Of a DNA stretch of 64,000 nt, positions 23,831 to 35,356 are shown piece after piece. The stretch comes from Spironucleus salmonicida (lineage: Eukaryota; Fornicata; Diplomonadida; Hexamitidae): the NCBI GenBank assembly GCA_000497125.2, contig CM035316.1, positions 1,378,001 to 1,442,000 on the forward strand, in the 5' to 3' direction. Below the pieces are notes generated by a model. It saw only the letters and a list, made by a program, of their open reading frames with translations, had not been told where the DNA came from and did not search any database. The position numbers were made by a program, and so were the translations under genes. Position 1 is the first letter of the stretch. Each line of letters opens with the position of its first letter.

Positions 23831-25423
23831 TCACTCGACATCATCCCACCTTCCCACTCGCTTCCCTAAAACCACAATCTAGCTAACACCCCGCATTACC
23901 TCATAGTCACGTCCTTGTGCGTATTCGAAAACACTTAGACATGCTGTTTCGTGTAAACTAACATCACCGTCAACGTAAATCAATATATTATCCCATTAAT
24001 TTTCTTCTCCTAGACAATCAAATCCAGAAATTTTCTAATCAGAAAATATAGCCTCAGCAAATGTTAATAGTACTGGCCTAACCTGATAAAAATTAAACTT
24101 TTTATCAATTTTAAGTGCATTTTCGCAATAATTAGGAATAGGGAATCTCTAGAATTACCTAGCATCACTTTACCTAATACATTTAGCGAGATTTTCGACT
24201 TCTGAAATATCAATTTTAAGCGGTAATTTTTCGTTTTAAATCCGTTCTTTGAAACTTTATAAATCAATCGAAATAACAGGATTTTGTACGTTCAAAAACG
24301 TATAAAATTCAATTATTTAACGTTAAATCTTTTCTAGTTTTTTATGATCACCATTTTACGTAAAAACTAACCAAAGATTAAAAGCAGTCTAAGCATATAT
24401 AAGCACATTCTGAGACTTTACAGAATTTTTAAAAATATCAAAAATTGACTTTAAACGCTCAGATGTTGGATCTAATGCGAATTCCTGAATACTTATTGTA
24501 GACTATAAAATAACTTTCTATTCCTGATTCACAAGTTATGAAATTCCGCTGAAATTCGTTAATTCTGTTTATAAGCTAGCTAGGTTTTCTTGGTTTTAAA
24601 GTATTTTCTAGAGCTATTTTATGCTCATTTAGCCGTTAACAGTACTCACATTTCCCTTCAAATTCAATGCTTTTTCGGCCCTAAAATCACTAGATTGCAA
24701 TATATCTAAAATATAAAACTGTTTGGAATCGTCGGAAAGAGCGAAAAAATTAAGTGGAAAATCATGGATTTTACCAGATTCTGCCGAACGAAAAATGGAA
24801 TCTAAAACAGCGCAAAACGCTGCTCCTGGGATTAATGGAGCAATTAGATCGTAGTTTCTAGGCAAAATGAGAAGCTTCGTCAGATTTTTCCCTTATTTTT
24901 TAAGGTCGATTTTGGTAGTCAAATGCTTGTAATCAGATGGGAAAATTACTTAAGATATGTTAAATGATTAAATAGCAGATTGAAAATCATCTGATATGAT
25001 AAGGTTTTATTAAATAGGAGTGAAATTTGCAGGTAATATTTTAACCAAGTTCACAATAAAGTGGGTATCGGCAAGTGCTAAAGCAGATAGCTGTGTGTCA
25101 GTGATTTGTTAGGAGAAAAATATCGAAACTGAGCAGAAATTTTTCTTGGCTAAAATTTAGTGTAAAATAGCGTGATTTTATGATGTTGATGCGATAAAAA
25201 TAGATGCATGAGTGTTAGGAAGGGGAGGTGTGGTTGGAATTGATTTTAAAACACTGGTGAGTAGAAAATCATCTTGCAGAAGTTGATTTTATGATATCGC
25301 TAGGGTCATGAATTTTGTAGTAAATTCATCCAAAATTAGCATCTTAGGTCCTTCTTGAATAATATTTTATCCATTTAGCTTGATTTAATTGTAAATATTA
25401 GAAATTAATGTTTACACCGACAT
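23831..25423 (-). CDS. Sec1/Munc18 (SM) family protein, 530 aa
   Basis: SM proteins bind SNARE bundles and drive membrane fusion. The N-terminus has the family start pattern: a short helix, then KMLILDEFTTKF (domain 1 first strand) and, after about 30 residues, a strand-rich segment with HASIFIASTSQNH, FFSQQITDTQL and ALADTHFIVNLVK. This is the order seen in Sly1, Vps45 and Sec1. A conserved-like PRNYDLIAPLIPG block sits mid-protein. The C-terminal LIYVDGDVSLHETACLS and VSQIVVLGKR resemble the last SM strands. It is slightly shorter than typical (560-600 aa). Which SM subfamily it is cannot be told. I chose the upstream ATG because the first strand motif needs it. Confidence 0.65.
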
Positions 25424-25482
25424 TTTTAATATATGATTATATAGTATTAATAATATATTATTATTATTGATTTATTTTAATA

Positions 25483-27822
25483 ATGTCTATACAATTGAGT
25501 TTGAACCAAAAATTACCTCCTGCGATTGGGTATTACACTCAAGTTAAAGCTGAATTAATGCAATATTATCCTCCTCATGGTTACTTCTTTTAATATTAGT
25601 TTTAGCTTTGCACACCAAGTTCTAAATCTTAGTCTCGGATTGTCTAGAATTTTTCGATCGATAATATCTTAGTATTTACATCCTTGGAAAAAGGTGTACA
25701 TATAGTAAGTGTGACTGCAAAAATGTTCCCCTTATTTTCATAAGAAAAATACAATGGAGAAGAAATTTTTATTTTTACACAAAGTCTCAATATTGAATTT
25801 GCAGATCCATCTGTAATGTAAGCTCCCTGTTGTGTGCCTGTTAATAAAAGTATTTCTCCTCTTTATCACACTCCTTTGATGAAAGATGGTTAGTAGATCA
25901 GAATAGTCATGTAACCTTAATTACAAAAGTAGAAAACTGAATTTATACCACCACAGGTAATTCCATAAGTCTAAGAAATTGATTTTATTAATGTGAAAAC
26001 CTCAGCTCTAGGAAAATTGCCGATACCAGTAAGACCAATGATTTTTTCGGCTTGGAATTTAACCAAAGAAACTGAAATGTATATTTTAAGTATTGGAATG
26101 GTTTCAGGATATATATACAGTATCAAACATTAAATAAAAGAAGGAGATAAGAAATTCGAATTAAAGAATAGTATTTAATACCAGGTTGAGAATCTTCCAT
26201 CATCTAAATTATCGTATTAAATTTTATTTATAGCATCCTATAAAGATAGATAGTTTAATATTATTTCTGATAATTATGCATATTCTTTAAATAATTTGTA
26301 AAAACATATTTAGTTAGATACAAGAAGTTCAGACAATGCAGAATCTTTACTCCTAACTAGTTTTGGATAAGTTTTGGTTAATTTTAATTAAAAATATGAT
26401 ACAAGAGATCCTTATTAGAATTCTGCATTATCATCTAGCTTGAAGTTAAGAATTATTGAGTCAAATGGGTCTTATCTTTCATGTTTAGGTGGAGGGGTTA
26501 ACACTTTTTTGTACTATGGTTATTATTTTAACTAAAATAATATTTCCTCTAAATTACTTATGGATTGTTTGAAACTATAATTGGACCAGAATATGTATAC
26601 AAGCCATACATTTGCAGATTAAAAAATAATTATTGCAACTCCAGGTGGAGTTCCGCTTCGCTCTATTGATATATCTTCGATTAATAATAATTTATTTAAG
26701 TAATGGGGGTTATTACATAAAGTTTGGCAGCCATAACACTTTGCTTTATAGTAATTGAAAGAATCAATAGAAGATCCAAGTACAGATGAAGTCTATCAAT
26801 TAATGTTGAAAAAATGTCCTTCAAAACCATTATTTAGATAGTTAGTAAGATTTACTAATTTCAAATTGCTTGATAATGGTTTTTATTTAGTGGCCGCATA
26901 AGTTGAAGAGTAACTTGATAGGTTTACATTTTTGTAAACTAGTGTGTAGTCTGCACTTCAGGTGTCAAATTAAAGGAAAATAACTAGAGATGATCTATCA
27001 TTACTTTCAGCATGTATTTTACTGATTAAACATGATGGGGAAATAATTAATTCATTATATCTTTCAGATATCTTCCCTGAGACACTTTTATAATTCCATT
27101 TTACTTAACTATAATAACCTAATATTTGTTGCTCAGACTTTGTATTCTAAAAAGCAGAAATACCAGGGTTTTTAAATTCAAAATGTTTGATACATTCTTA
27201 AGTTACATAATTTGATGCAACAAATAACGATGTTATTATTCCATTGCCTCTTTAGGGTGTTATTTTAAGAATAGATTTAGGTAAATTTAGTACTATCCAG
27301 GAGAATAATCTTGACCAGCTTTTAAATATAGACCTTGTTAAAAATGACATCATCCTATATTCTACTATTAAACCAATTAATCATTTGGCACAATAATTCA
27401 AAAAACTTTTGGGCCATGTTATACCCATTGCATTATCTAGAACTTCTACAAGATTATATATTGTTTTTAACAGTAAAAAAGGAACTGAAGTTATGACAAT
27501 ACGTATCCCCGCTTCAATACATAAAGGAAATGCTGATTTGACTGATATTTTATAGGAAGAAGAATCAGTATCAGAATAAACTCCTAAGATATCTACAGTG
27601 GAAGATAATGAAACACTTTTGGAACCTGAATTGATAGAAGAGATTATACTTAGCTCAGAATAATCATAATAAGCAAGTATATTGGGTCTTCTTACTGGAG
27701 GATTTGCTGTGGCTTGGAAAATAGGTAGTTAGTGGAGAGTTGCTGAACTAAAAACAGGCGGTTGCGTGTTTGCAAGCAGTGTGACTTGTGACAACCTAGT
27801 ATTGAGTAAAATGTTTGGTTGA
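25483..27822 (+). CDS. Large 779-aa protein, beta-propeller-like
   Basis: Starts MSIQLSLNQKLPPAIGYY. Most of the protein is made of strand-turn patterns with Ser/Asn/Gly turns (for example NILVFTSLEKGVHIVSVTAK, then MYILSIGMVSGYIYSIKH), suggesting one or two degenerate propellers. Helical segments follow in the middle (LMLKKCPSKPLFRQLV). The C-terminus has an acidic linker (LQEEESVSEQ) and a last hydrophobic patch SILGLLTGGFAVAWKIG, too polar to be sure of a membrane span. It ends with tandem TGA TGA. No family identified; coat, tether or chaperone-type roles are possible. Confidence 0.65.
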
Positions 27823-27975
27823 TGAATTCTGATTTAAATAATGTAATATATATTGGTTCAGTTTTAGTAACTACATAACAGTAAGTATAAATAAATATAA
27901 TAGTTATATTAAAAACTATTTAAAAATCTTCAATTATAAAGTTTATGTATTTAATAATTAAACAAGTTTCCCCAA

Positions 27976-28269
27976 ATGAATTGTTCAAGAGGAACAAAAA
28001 GTACTTCAAGTGTTATTAATAAAAACTTAAAGTATATGCAGCTGCCAGAACTAGACTATCAACCTAGTTCTATATAGATGCCACTTCATTCATCTAGTAA
28101 CCAATTATTTTCATTATCTCCGAAATCACATAATTTTCCTAATATAACTCAATTTGAAACAATACGAGAACTTGAGGAATCATAAGAAGATGAATATTTA
28201 CTATCTTTTAAAACAAATGAATTAGATATGAATATGACAGAATTGCTAGACTGGATTTCGCTTGATTGA
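27976..28269 (+). CDS. Small protein of tandem pair, 97 aa (copy 1)
   Basis: Starts MNCSRGTKSTSSVINK, polar and Ser/Asn-rich, and ends with a conserved acidic C-terminus: FETIRELEES about 40 residues before the stop and TELLDWISLD as the last residues. The gene at 28638 has the same plan and the same ending. The two are tandem paralogues on the same strand. The long disordered N-terminus with a short conserved hydrophobic tail suggests the tail is a docking peptide. Function unknown. Confidence 0.65.
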
Positions 28270-28637
28270 ATGAGTTATGCTAGTTTATTATTAATATATA
28301 TTATTAGTTCGAAAAGTATAAAATAATAGTTATAATTTTTGCAAATTGAGATAATATACCCGTTATTATATAACGTTATAAATAATTTACAAGGATATAA
28401 TAATATATGCGTTATCTATAAATATCATAAATAAAATTATGAAAAAAACCATTTAATTTACTGCAGAAATCAAATAACTAAGATTTCTAATTTTAAGTAG
28501 TATAAAATATTTACTGTATATGTGAAGCACATCTATTTCGTATATAAAATAGAATGGTATAAATAGTAATTTATATGTAGACATTAAAATTTATTTATTA
28601 TCGATATATAAGTAGCAATAATAATTTTATATTTAAA
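28270..28637. other. Intergenic region between the tandem paralogues
   Basis: Very AT-rich with runs of TATA-like and ATAA sequence. No coherent frame. It probably holds the promoter of copy 2. Confidence 0.4.
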
Positions 28638-28925
28638 ATGATTTAAAAGACTTAAAATAGTAACTATACATCTAAAAGCCAAAATTTTACAAAATTACCG
28701 GAAATAGACTCATATAGATGCTCAAACTTATCAGGTATCAATTCTACAAATAGTTCACTATTTACAATTTCGTACCGGTATAATAATGGGATCAACAATA
28801 AAAGCAATTTTGAAACTATTAATGAACTCGATGAGCTATTAGATTAACAACTCATTAATGATAATGACATAGATATTGGGTACTAGAGTATCAAGGAATT
28901 GTTAGATTGGATATCTATCGATTGA
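28638..28925 (+). CDS. Small protein of tandem pair, 95 aa (copy 2)
   Basis: Paralogue of the preceding gene. Starts MIQKTQNSNYTSKSQN and shares the middle motif FETINELDELL and the terminal KELLDWISID. The lengths are 95 and 97 aa. The N-terminal halves share composition (Ser, Asn, Lys) but little sequence. Selection therefore seems to act on the two short motifs. Not recognised outside this window. Confidence 0.65.
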
Positions 28926-29561
28926 ATATAGTATTATTTATTATACCATCTTATATTTTTATAATAACATCAAACATGCTAACTCTACCAATTTTTACTA
29001 TATATTTATACTATCAAGCTAATTAGATATTAAATTCCATTGCTGATAATTATTCTACTAATCACTATGATTTATATGAATATATTTTAATATTATTAAA
29101 TATAATTTCTGTTATATTATAGTATTACTGTATAAAAGAATAAACAAATGACCAAAATAAGCACGAATATGTTAAGAATTTGGTATTTTTATGTCGTAAT
29201 TTTGAAAAATTATACACAATAAAGTTGAAGAAATATTATTAAAGGGATTACGTTAACAAAAGCTAGAACTAACTTTACATTATTTTCTAAAAACTATATA
29301 AATAAACTTTTAACTTAATAAATTTGTTGGTTTTATACTAATCATAATAACAGAAATTTATATGTAATATATATTTGTTATTAAACTAACTAGCTGCATT
29401 ATGTTTAATTTTATGTAACTAGACTAGAATTTTATATATTATTCAAATAATTTTTAAGATGATTACTAATAAACCTTAAGACCTACTTTTTAGTATTATC
29501 GTGGAATAATAACCAAAATACTATTGTTATTGTATATAAATACTATAAATAGCGAGAAAAA
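28926..29561. other. Long AT-rich intergenic region
   Basis: 636 bp without a confident gene. A plus-strand frame from ATG 28976 reads protein-like for about 110 codons (MLTLPIFTIYLYYQANQILN, then a hydrophobic stretch and a Lys-rich tail), but it has no stop until deep inside the antisense of the next gene, so I leave it uncalled. Confidence 0.4.
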
Positions 29562-32090
29562 TCACTTCTACTAAACAATCTCTCCACTTTAAGTACATAA
29601 ATTACCAAGTGCATTTACCAGATTTGCATTCATAACAACTCCAGTTTTGGCAGCACCTGCTTCACTTATAGGTCCAAACCCAACCAGCTATGTGTCTACA
29701 TTATTTGATAATTTTAATCCTAAGCTTTAGCTAATAATACTACGTGGTGATATTTAATTATTTACTACCAAATTATCAAGTTTGCTAATTTTTGCTTAAT
29801 TTGTCATATTTTAGCAAGTAAGTGATAATAAAACAGCAGTAGTAGTCGTAAGGTCTCCGCCTAAGTCAGTAACATCAATTTGCTACATAACTACATTTTA
29901 TGGTAAAGTTAACGCTTAAGCAGTTATTTTTAGAGGATTCGCTGTAACAATAGAGTTAGCAGTAACTGAAAGACATGCTGTACACGTAAATACTGTGGCT
30001 GCAGCATTAATAGTTAATGGACCTATTTCTAATTTATTCGCAAAATTGGTACCAGTTTGAGAAAATGTTGAGGTTGATAGGCCCGCATTATTAGCAGTGA
30101 CATTAGTTGTTGACAGTGTCTATAAATTAAGTTAGTTAATGGTTGAATTAGTAGTAATCGTTAGGTCAGTGACCACTAATGGGCCTGTGAGTACTAGAGG
30201 TCGGGTGAACTCTAAATTTTAGAATAGTGTATTTTAACAATTAAATTCAGTCCTAGAAAAGATATCACCAACAACACTAAGAGCTTAAAATTATACCAGA
30301 TTGCCGTTAAAATTGATATATGATGTGGACGTGATAGTTACGTCAGGTACCGCTGCACCTCCTCCTGGGGATGGAGGTAGAGTAATTGCACATCCTTAAC
30401 AATTCAATGTTGACCTTTCAAATCTTAAAAATGGTAAATCTGTTGGTTACGAAATTGGAAATGCTGTTTATGGAACAAAAGTATTAGTTTGAAGAGTTGT
30501 AGCTGTAATTTATTATGAGATGAGATTGGTGACTGTAACAATACCATTTGTAGATAAACTTGAAATTCTTGCCTATCCTTTAACTATAAGTCCAGCCCCA
30601 CCAATACGCGCTGATTAAACAGTTAGCGGTGACGAAAGTGTCAAACTTGATGTAGTCAATGTTTGTTAAATATTTACTTATTATATATTCATATTAGCTG
30701 TGCGTCCAGGATTCTGTACCGGTCCGCCAAGCTGCATTGTAACAGAACTAATATTGTCAACATTTAAAGTTTTAACATTTAATGTTCCAATAATTAACGG
30801 CTAATTTCCAATTGCAGCTTATGCACAAAATGCAGGCAAATTTATTTCTCTGAACCGTGCATTTTTAATATCTACTCTATCAAATATTAATGTTCCGGCG
30901 TATAAGCTAGCGGTATTTAATGCGTTTAAGCTCACTATATCATCTATTTTTTAATTTGAAACAGATCTAACCTGCTAAATGGAATTCATAAACACAGCCA
31001 TATCGCCTGGTGTCTATACTTACGGTAATCCAATAAAAGATTATTTTTTAGTAATAACATTACCTGCTGTGAATGTATTGTTCATTTGGAAAATCAAAAC
31101 GCTGAGTGTAATAATGCAGGTCAAAAATCCAACAAATAGAAAAGCCAAAATTATATATACACAGCAAGTGTAATCATTAACTTATATTTTTGATTTTTGT
31201 AGCTCTTACTTTTCAACAATTACTTCTTCCACTTGTTCATCACCCCCTAACCTTGAAGATGATAAAATTGTGCTCTAAGGAACTATTTCCACGTTTCCTT
31301 ACGTCATTTCACTGAATTTACGTTACAAATCTATATCCAAAAAGCTTTAATTGAACCAAATTTATAAAATTTTATCGCCTATTAATTCTTAAATTTATTT
31401 GTTTTAATTTTTAACGAAATCAATAGATTTTTATTTTTTCAAAAATGTAAGCTAGCTAATTTTATTCCTGTATGTTTGCGTCATTTAGCTTCCTGGCATA
31501 CTTTCAAGAACAAAAATTTCTTCTGAATTACCCGCAGAAATCTTATCAAAATCAACAAGAATTGCACTAAAATTTTGGTCTTTTTATGTATAAACAGCAT
31601 TTAAAAAATAATTTTAGCCCTAGAATGTGGTTTTAAGGGAGTTTATTGCACTAGTGAAATAGAGAATTGGTGTTTATGCTGTTTTCATGACTTGAGAACA
31701 GTTTTGACAATTTCTTTAGGTTGGCTTAAAGGTTATAATTTCTTCATAAAATCCACATCCACAAGCTAGTTTTTCAGCAAAAATAGGACGCATAATTTCG
31801 TCTGGAAGTGATTAAATTAAGTTTTTTACTGCTTTTTATGGGAGTTAGTTCTCAACATATGCATCTAAAAATGTAAGATTTACTTCTTGTGAGTTTTGAG
31901 CTTTATTTAGCTACGAAAGCCAGCTATTTTCGATAGAATTCGTTGGCGTAATTTGGAAATTTAAATTTATGCGCTTAATGGTATTGAAAAGAATTCTAAA
32001 GAATAAGGATGAAATTTGAGCCCCTTATGTAGTATACGATTGAGCTTAAATGATAGATGACTAAGGATTCAAATACGATTTTCCAAACAT
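29562..32090 (-). CDS. 842-aa single-pass membrane protein with repetitive ectodomain
   Basis: One 843-codon frame. Residues 1-250 form a soluble N-terminal region with a Cys cluster: CGCG near residue 105 and CQNC about 20 residues later, a likely zinc-binding knuckle, followed by strand-rich sequence. After an acidic linker (GGDEQVEEVIVEKQ) a strong membrane segment begins near residue 305 (VYIILAFLFVGFLTCIITLS). The remaining ~500 residues are Thr/Ile/Val/Asn/Leu-rich in short repeating strands (for example GTLNVKTLNVDNI, GPLVVTDLTITTNST, GPLTINAAATVFT), as in a right-handed parallel beta-helix. Type II topology with an outward beta-helix is inferred. An internal ATG at 31307 starts just before the membrane part, but the frame is continuous. 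Confidence 0.7.
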
Positions 32091-32299
32091 TATAACTGTA
32101 AACTTTAGAGTATATCGTTATTATATAGTAAAATGAAATATTTATATTTAAAGGCATTCATAAGAAAAAGTATAATACTATATAATATTTAGATAATTTT
32201 CTAAATTTCTAAGTACTAGTGTAAATTCGCTAAAATTGCAGCAATCGAACTAAATCACCCCCACGGGCCCAACTATACCAAAAACCCAATAAAAATCGC

Positions 32300-33700
32300 T
32301 CAAACATCCAAATAGCCCCCACACTCACCGCAGCCGGTCATGAAGTAGCCGCCCTGCTTCAAATCCTTAGCAGCGTAAAACTCGTCCATCTGCCCCATGA
32401 AGTTCTCGGCGTCCTGGACGTGCAGGAGCGCGATCGCATTTCCGCCCAAACCGACGCCGCAGAGATGCGCACAGAACGCGCCCGCAGCCCTGGCAGCCTT
32501 CACGACCTCATCGAGCTGGAAGCAGGAGCACTCGAAGTGCGTTTTCAGGCTCTCCTGGGAGTCGTTTATCTGCTCAGAAATCTGCGTTAGCGCCCACTCC
32601 GGCGTGTCCAAACACGACAGCGCCTTCTGGAACTGAATCGCTCTGTATGCCTCGGAAAAGACGTGCAGGGCGCGTGGCCGCACCGAAAGCGTGAAATTTT
32701 CAGAAATTTTTCCGCTTTCTCCGAGCAAATTCTGGCCGTTTTGGGTGAAAATTTGGTCGAAAAAGCTCTCGAAAGACTCGAATTTGAGCAGATTTTGGAG
32801 CTCTTTGAGCGAGATTTTTTCGGGTAGTTCCTGGGCCAGACAGAGCATTCCTGAGGGGCCGAATTTGCCGTACAGCGCTTGTGTGGAGGGGAGGGGAAGG
32901 ATGGAGTGGAAATCTGTTTTCTGGGCCGTCAAAATGCAGGAAACTGCAATGATTTCGGCGGTTCTGAGATTCTTGAAATCTGTCAAAACACGTCGGTTCT
33001 GGGTCGTGAGACTGCTCAAACAGGCGCAAACGACGCCTGGAATGAACTCTAAGAATTCACTTTCAATTTGGTTTTCCACTCCTTTGAAAATTTGTATCTT
33101 TCCTTTTTAACTCGTAAGTATGACTTTAGCGTCGTTCGGATTAGCGGTTTTGAATGTGGATTTTTCAATGTCAAAAACGGATTTTGCAAGAAGTTTAGGA
33201 TTAATTATTTCAGTTTAAAATGTTAAAAATGCAAGTGCTGAAGCGCAAATAAGCGAAGTTGATGCAGCCAAGTTAGCTTAAACAGGGAGATTTGAGCTAA
33301 AAATGAGCGTTATGGTCCCAGAGAGGTCTAAGTTAGATGTAGAGCGAGCCGCTAAAAGACCTAATTTAACATATAATGGCCAAGCAATAATAGTAGAATC
33401 AATATCATTATTATATTAAAATGAGGAGTTTTCATATTTTTCGTCTAAATTGATGATTCTAACGATGTTTTCTCCTTCTTGATGTGCTACAGCAACACTA
33501 ATATCTGTTTCTGTAGCGATTGATGCCGTTTAGTAGCCGTTATAATCAGTATGCTCAGCTATAATATTGATACGGCCAGGTGTTCTAACAAAAGTTTTGA
33601 TAGTGAGATTAAGTTAATCAACTTTTTATTATAGTAGAGTATACCTCTATTAATTGGTTTCTACGTCTGAGTAAACATATTCAATTTTTGTGGCGCTCAT
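32300..33700 (-). CDS. GALK: Galactokinase-family GHMP kinase, 466 aa
   Basis: The galactokinase signature is at residues 41-55: PGRINIIAEHTDYNG. The GHMP ATP-binding motif follows at about residue 140 as SSNLPVQANLAASTSL, diverged from the usual PxGxGLSSSAA. The C-terminal motif ECSCFQLDEVVKAARAAG plus GVGLGGNAIALL matches the last GHMP motif. Galactokinases phosphorylate galactose (or GalNAc) at C1. The altered loop could change activity. The 3' 259 codons (below 33080) are GC-rich and contain no TAA/TAG codon, while the 5' third is AT-rich with TAR Gln codons. A standard-code search would find only the C-terminal part, starting at GTG. Confidence 0.85.
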
Positions 33701-33755
33701 TCAACTTTAGGAAAGAGTAAATTAAGCAAAATTAGTAATATTATATAAATTCACA

Positions 33756-34808
33756 TCAAATATAGCTTCTAAGGTTGCTTTCAAGTAAACCCTTTCTAAA
33801 GTCGTCAATTGTTTGCTCCAGTTCATTTTTGATGGTTATTAAAGCCTTTTCAGTATAATTTTCCTCTATTTTCATACATAAATCGCATATTTTTACCACG
33901 TGTTTTTAACAAAAAATAGTAGGAAATAAAAAATTAAAAACATCGTTTATTTCGATTTTTTAAATTGCAAATTCACTTTAAAGTGAAATTGCTAAAATAG
34001 TCTACTTCATATTAAATATAACGCTAAATATTCGTTTACTGAGACATATAAACCCATTTAACTTCTACTTAATTCCTTATAACACACAAAATAAGTCTTT
34101 CAAGAACACTAACCTAACTCTTTCACTATCACTAATATGTAATGCTTAATAAATAATCTTAGATAGTTCTTTGTGTAAACCAAATGTAAAATAACGAATT
34201 ATTGAAAACTCTTACTTTGAGTCAAATTACGGGTTTCCCAACTCTACTAAACTTGCCTGTTTGTATATTTCTAGTAGAACTTTTTATCTACTCGAGTCTG
34301 GTAATACAGCACTCATAAGTCCTTTCTTTAACTCTTAGAAAATGGGCGCTATTTTCATTAGTTCATAAACTGGCACAGGGAGAGAAAGATCAAAGTTGTT
34401 ATTAAGATATTACTTTTAAGCATTGATAACATAATTTTTTATATTTATAGTATTAAATAATTCCGATTTTAATAAATACTGGATAAAGTCGACACACTCT
34501 TTTATTTATATATTTATCAACATAAAAGCTGGAAGTTATACTGTGAAGTGATGATTAGCAAATGGTAATAGTGAGGATATATAATTAAGTATAAATGAAT
34601 TTCTAATTTATGAGTTAAGCAGGTTGAGTGTTTCTGAAGTTCTAACCTGAGTTTCAGCTTAAATCAAGTTAAGTGTTTTTGATTCTGATGTAGATAGAGG
34701 TAGCTTATCTAGCAAAACATTATCAGCATTATTAAAATTATGATTTCTAGAAAAATATGTTATTTGGTGTTCATAAGGATACTTTTCCGTAATAATATGC
34801 TCTAGCAT
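33756..34808 (-). CDS. Hypothetical 350-aa helical protein
   Basis: Starts MLEHIITEKYPYEHQ and is helical through most of its length (KVLLEIYKQASLVELG, then RVRLVFLKDLFCVLQGI). The last quarter contains FCQKHVVKICDLCMK, a Cys/His cluster that is too small for a full zinc finger. It ends LLESNLRSYI. The last 84 codons could be misread as an independent gene because an ATG sits at 34008-34010, but the frame is continuous. Function unknown; tethering-complex subunits have similar make-up. Confidence 0.65.
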
Positions 34809-34948
34809 TATTTTATAAATTATATTCTATGGAATATATAAATTAAAATATTTTTTAAATATGGAACGTACTTTGTAAGTTTTATTTATGAATAGTTAGT
34901 TAGTCCATTGATATATTAAATACAAGATAAAATATAGATATATACAAA

Positions 34949-35248
34949 TCATGACAACAATTTAACAACATTTTCAAAAACGGTCAATAGTTCTTCTTTG
35001 TTTAAATCAGGTTAGCCGCCTTATATAATAAGTTCATCGCATTGTACTTAATTCAATATCATTTTAGACAAAATTGAATATGAACTACCACATTCTCCAT
35101 AAACTACGTCAAAGTTATGAATTTTCTTATTTAAAGACGAAGTAGCCATATTATAAAAACATTCTGTTTTAGTGAATGCTAAGTATATTGTATTCCGGAA
35201 AACTTAAATAAACCCCTTAAAATCATTTTAGAAATCAATCTGAATCAT
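34949..35248 (-). CDS. Small hypothetical protein, 99 aa
   Basis: From the first ATG the product is 99 aa. A second in-frame ATG at 35148-35150 gives a 66-aa form starting MATSSLNKKIHNFDVVYGE, which looks like a natural N-terminus. The core has YGECGSSYSILSKMIL and the end LLTVFENVVKLLS. No motif recognised. Divergent from CAP with 108 bp between starts. Confidence 0.55.
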
Positions 35249-35356
35249 TGTAAAGGAAAGTATTAATTATATATCATAATAAAAATATGTAATTAATATA
35301 TGTTTAAATTATTATATTCTTTTATTAGTATTTACAAAATCACACTTCATACAATC

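Noticed and set aside
32397-33110. Plus-strand and second minus-strand frames over the galactokinase gene
   Set aside because: They have Arg/Ser/Trp-rich products without motifs; the GHMP motifs lie in the other minus frame.
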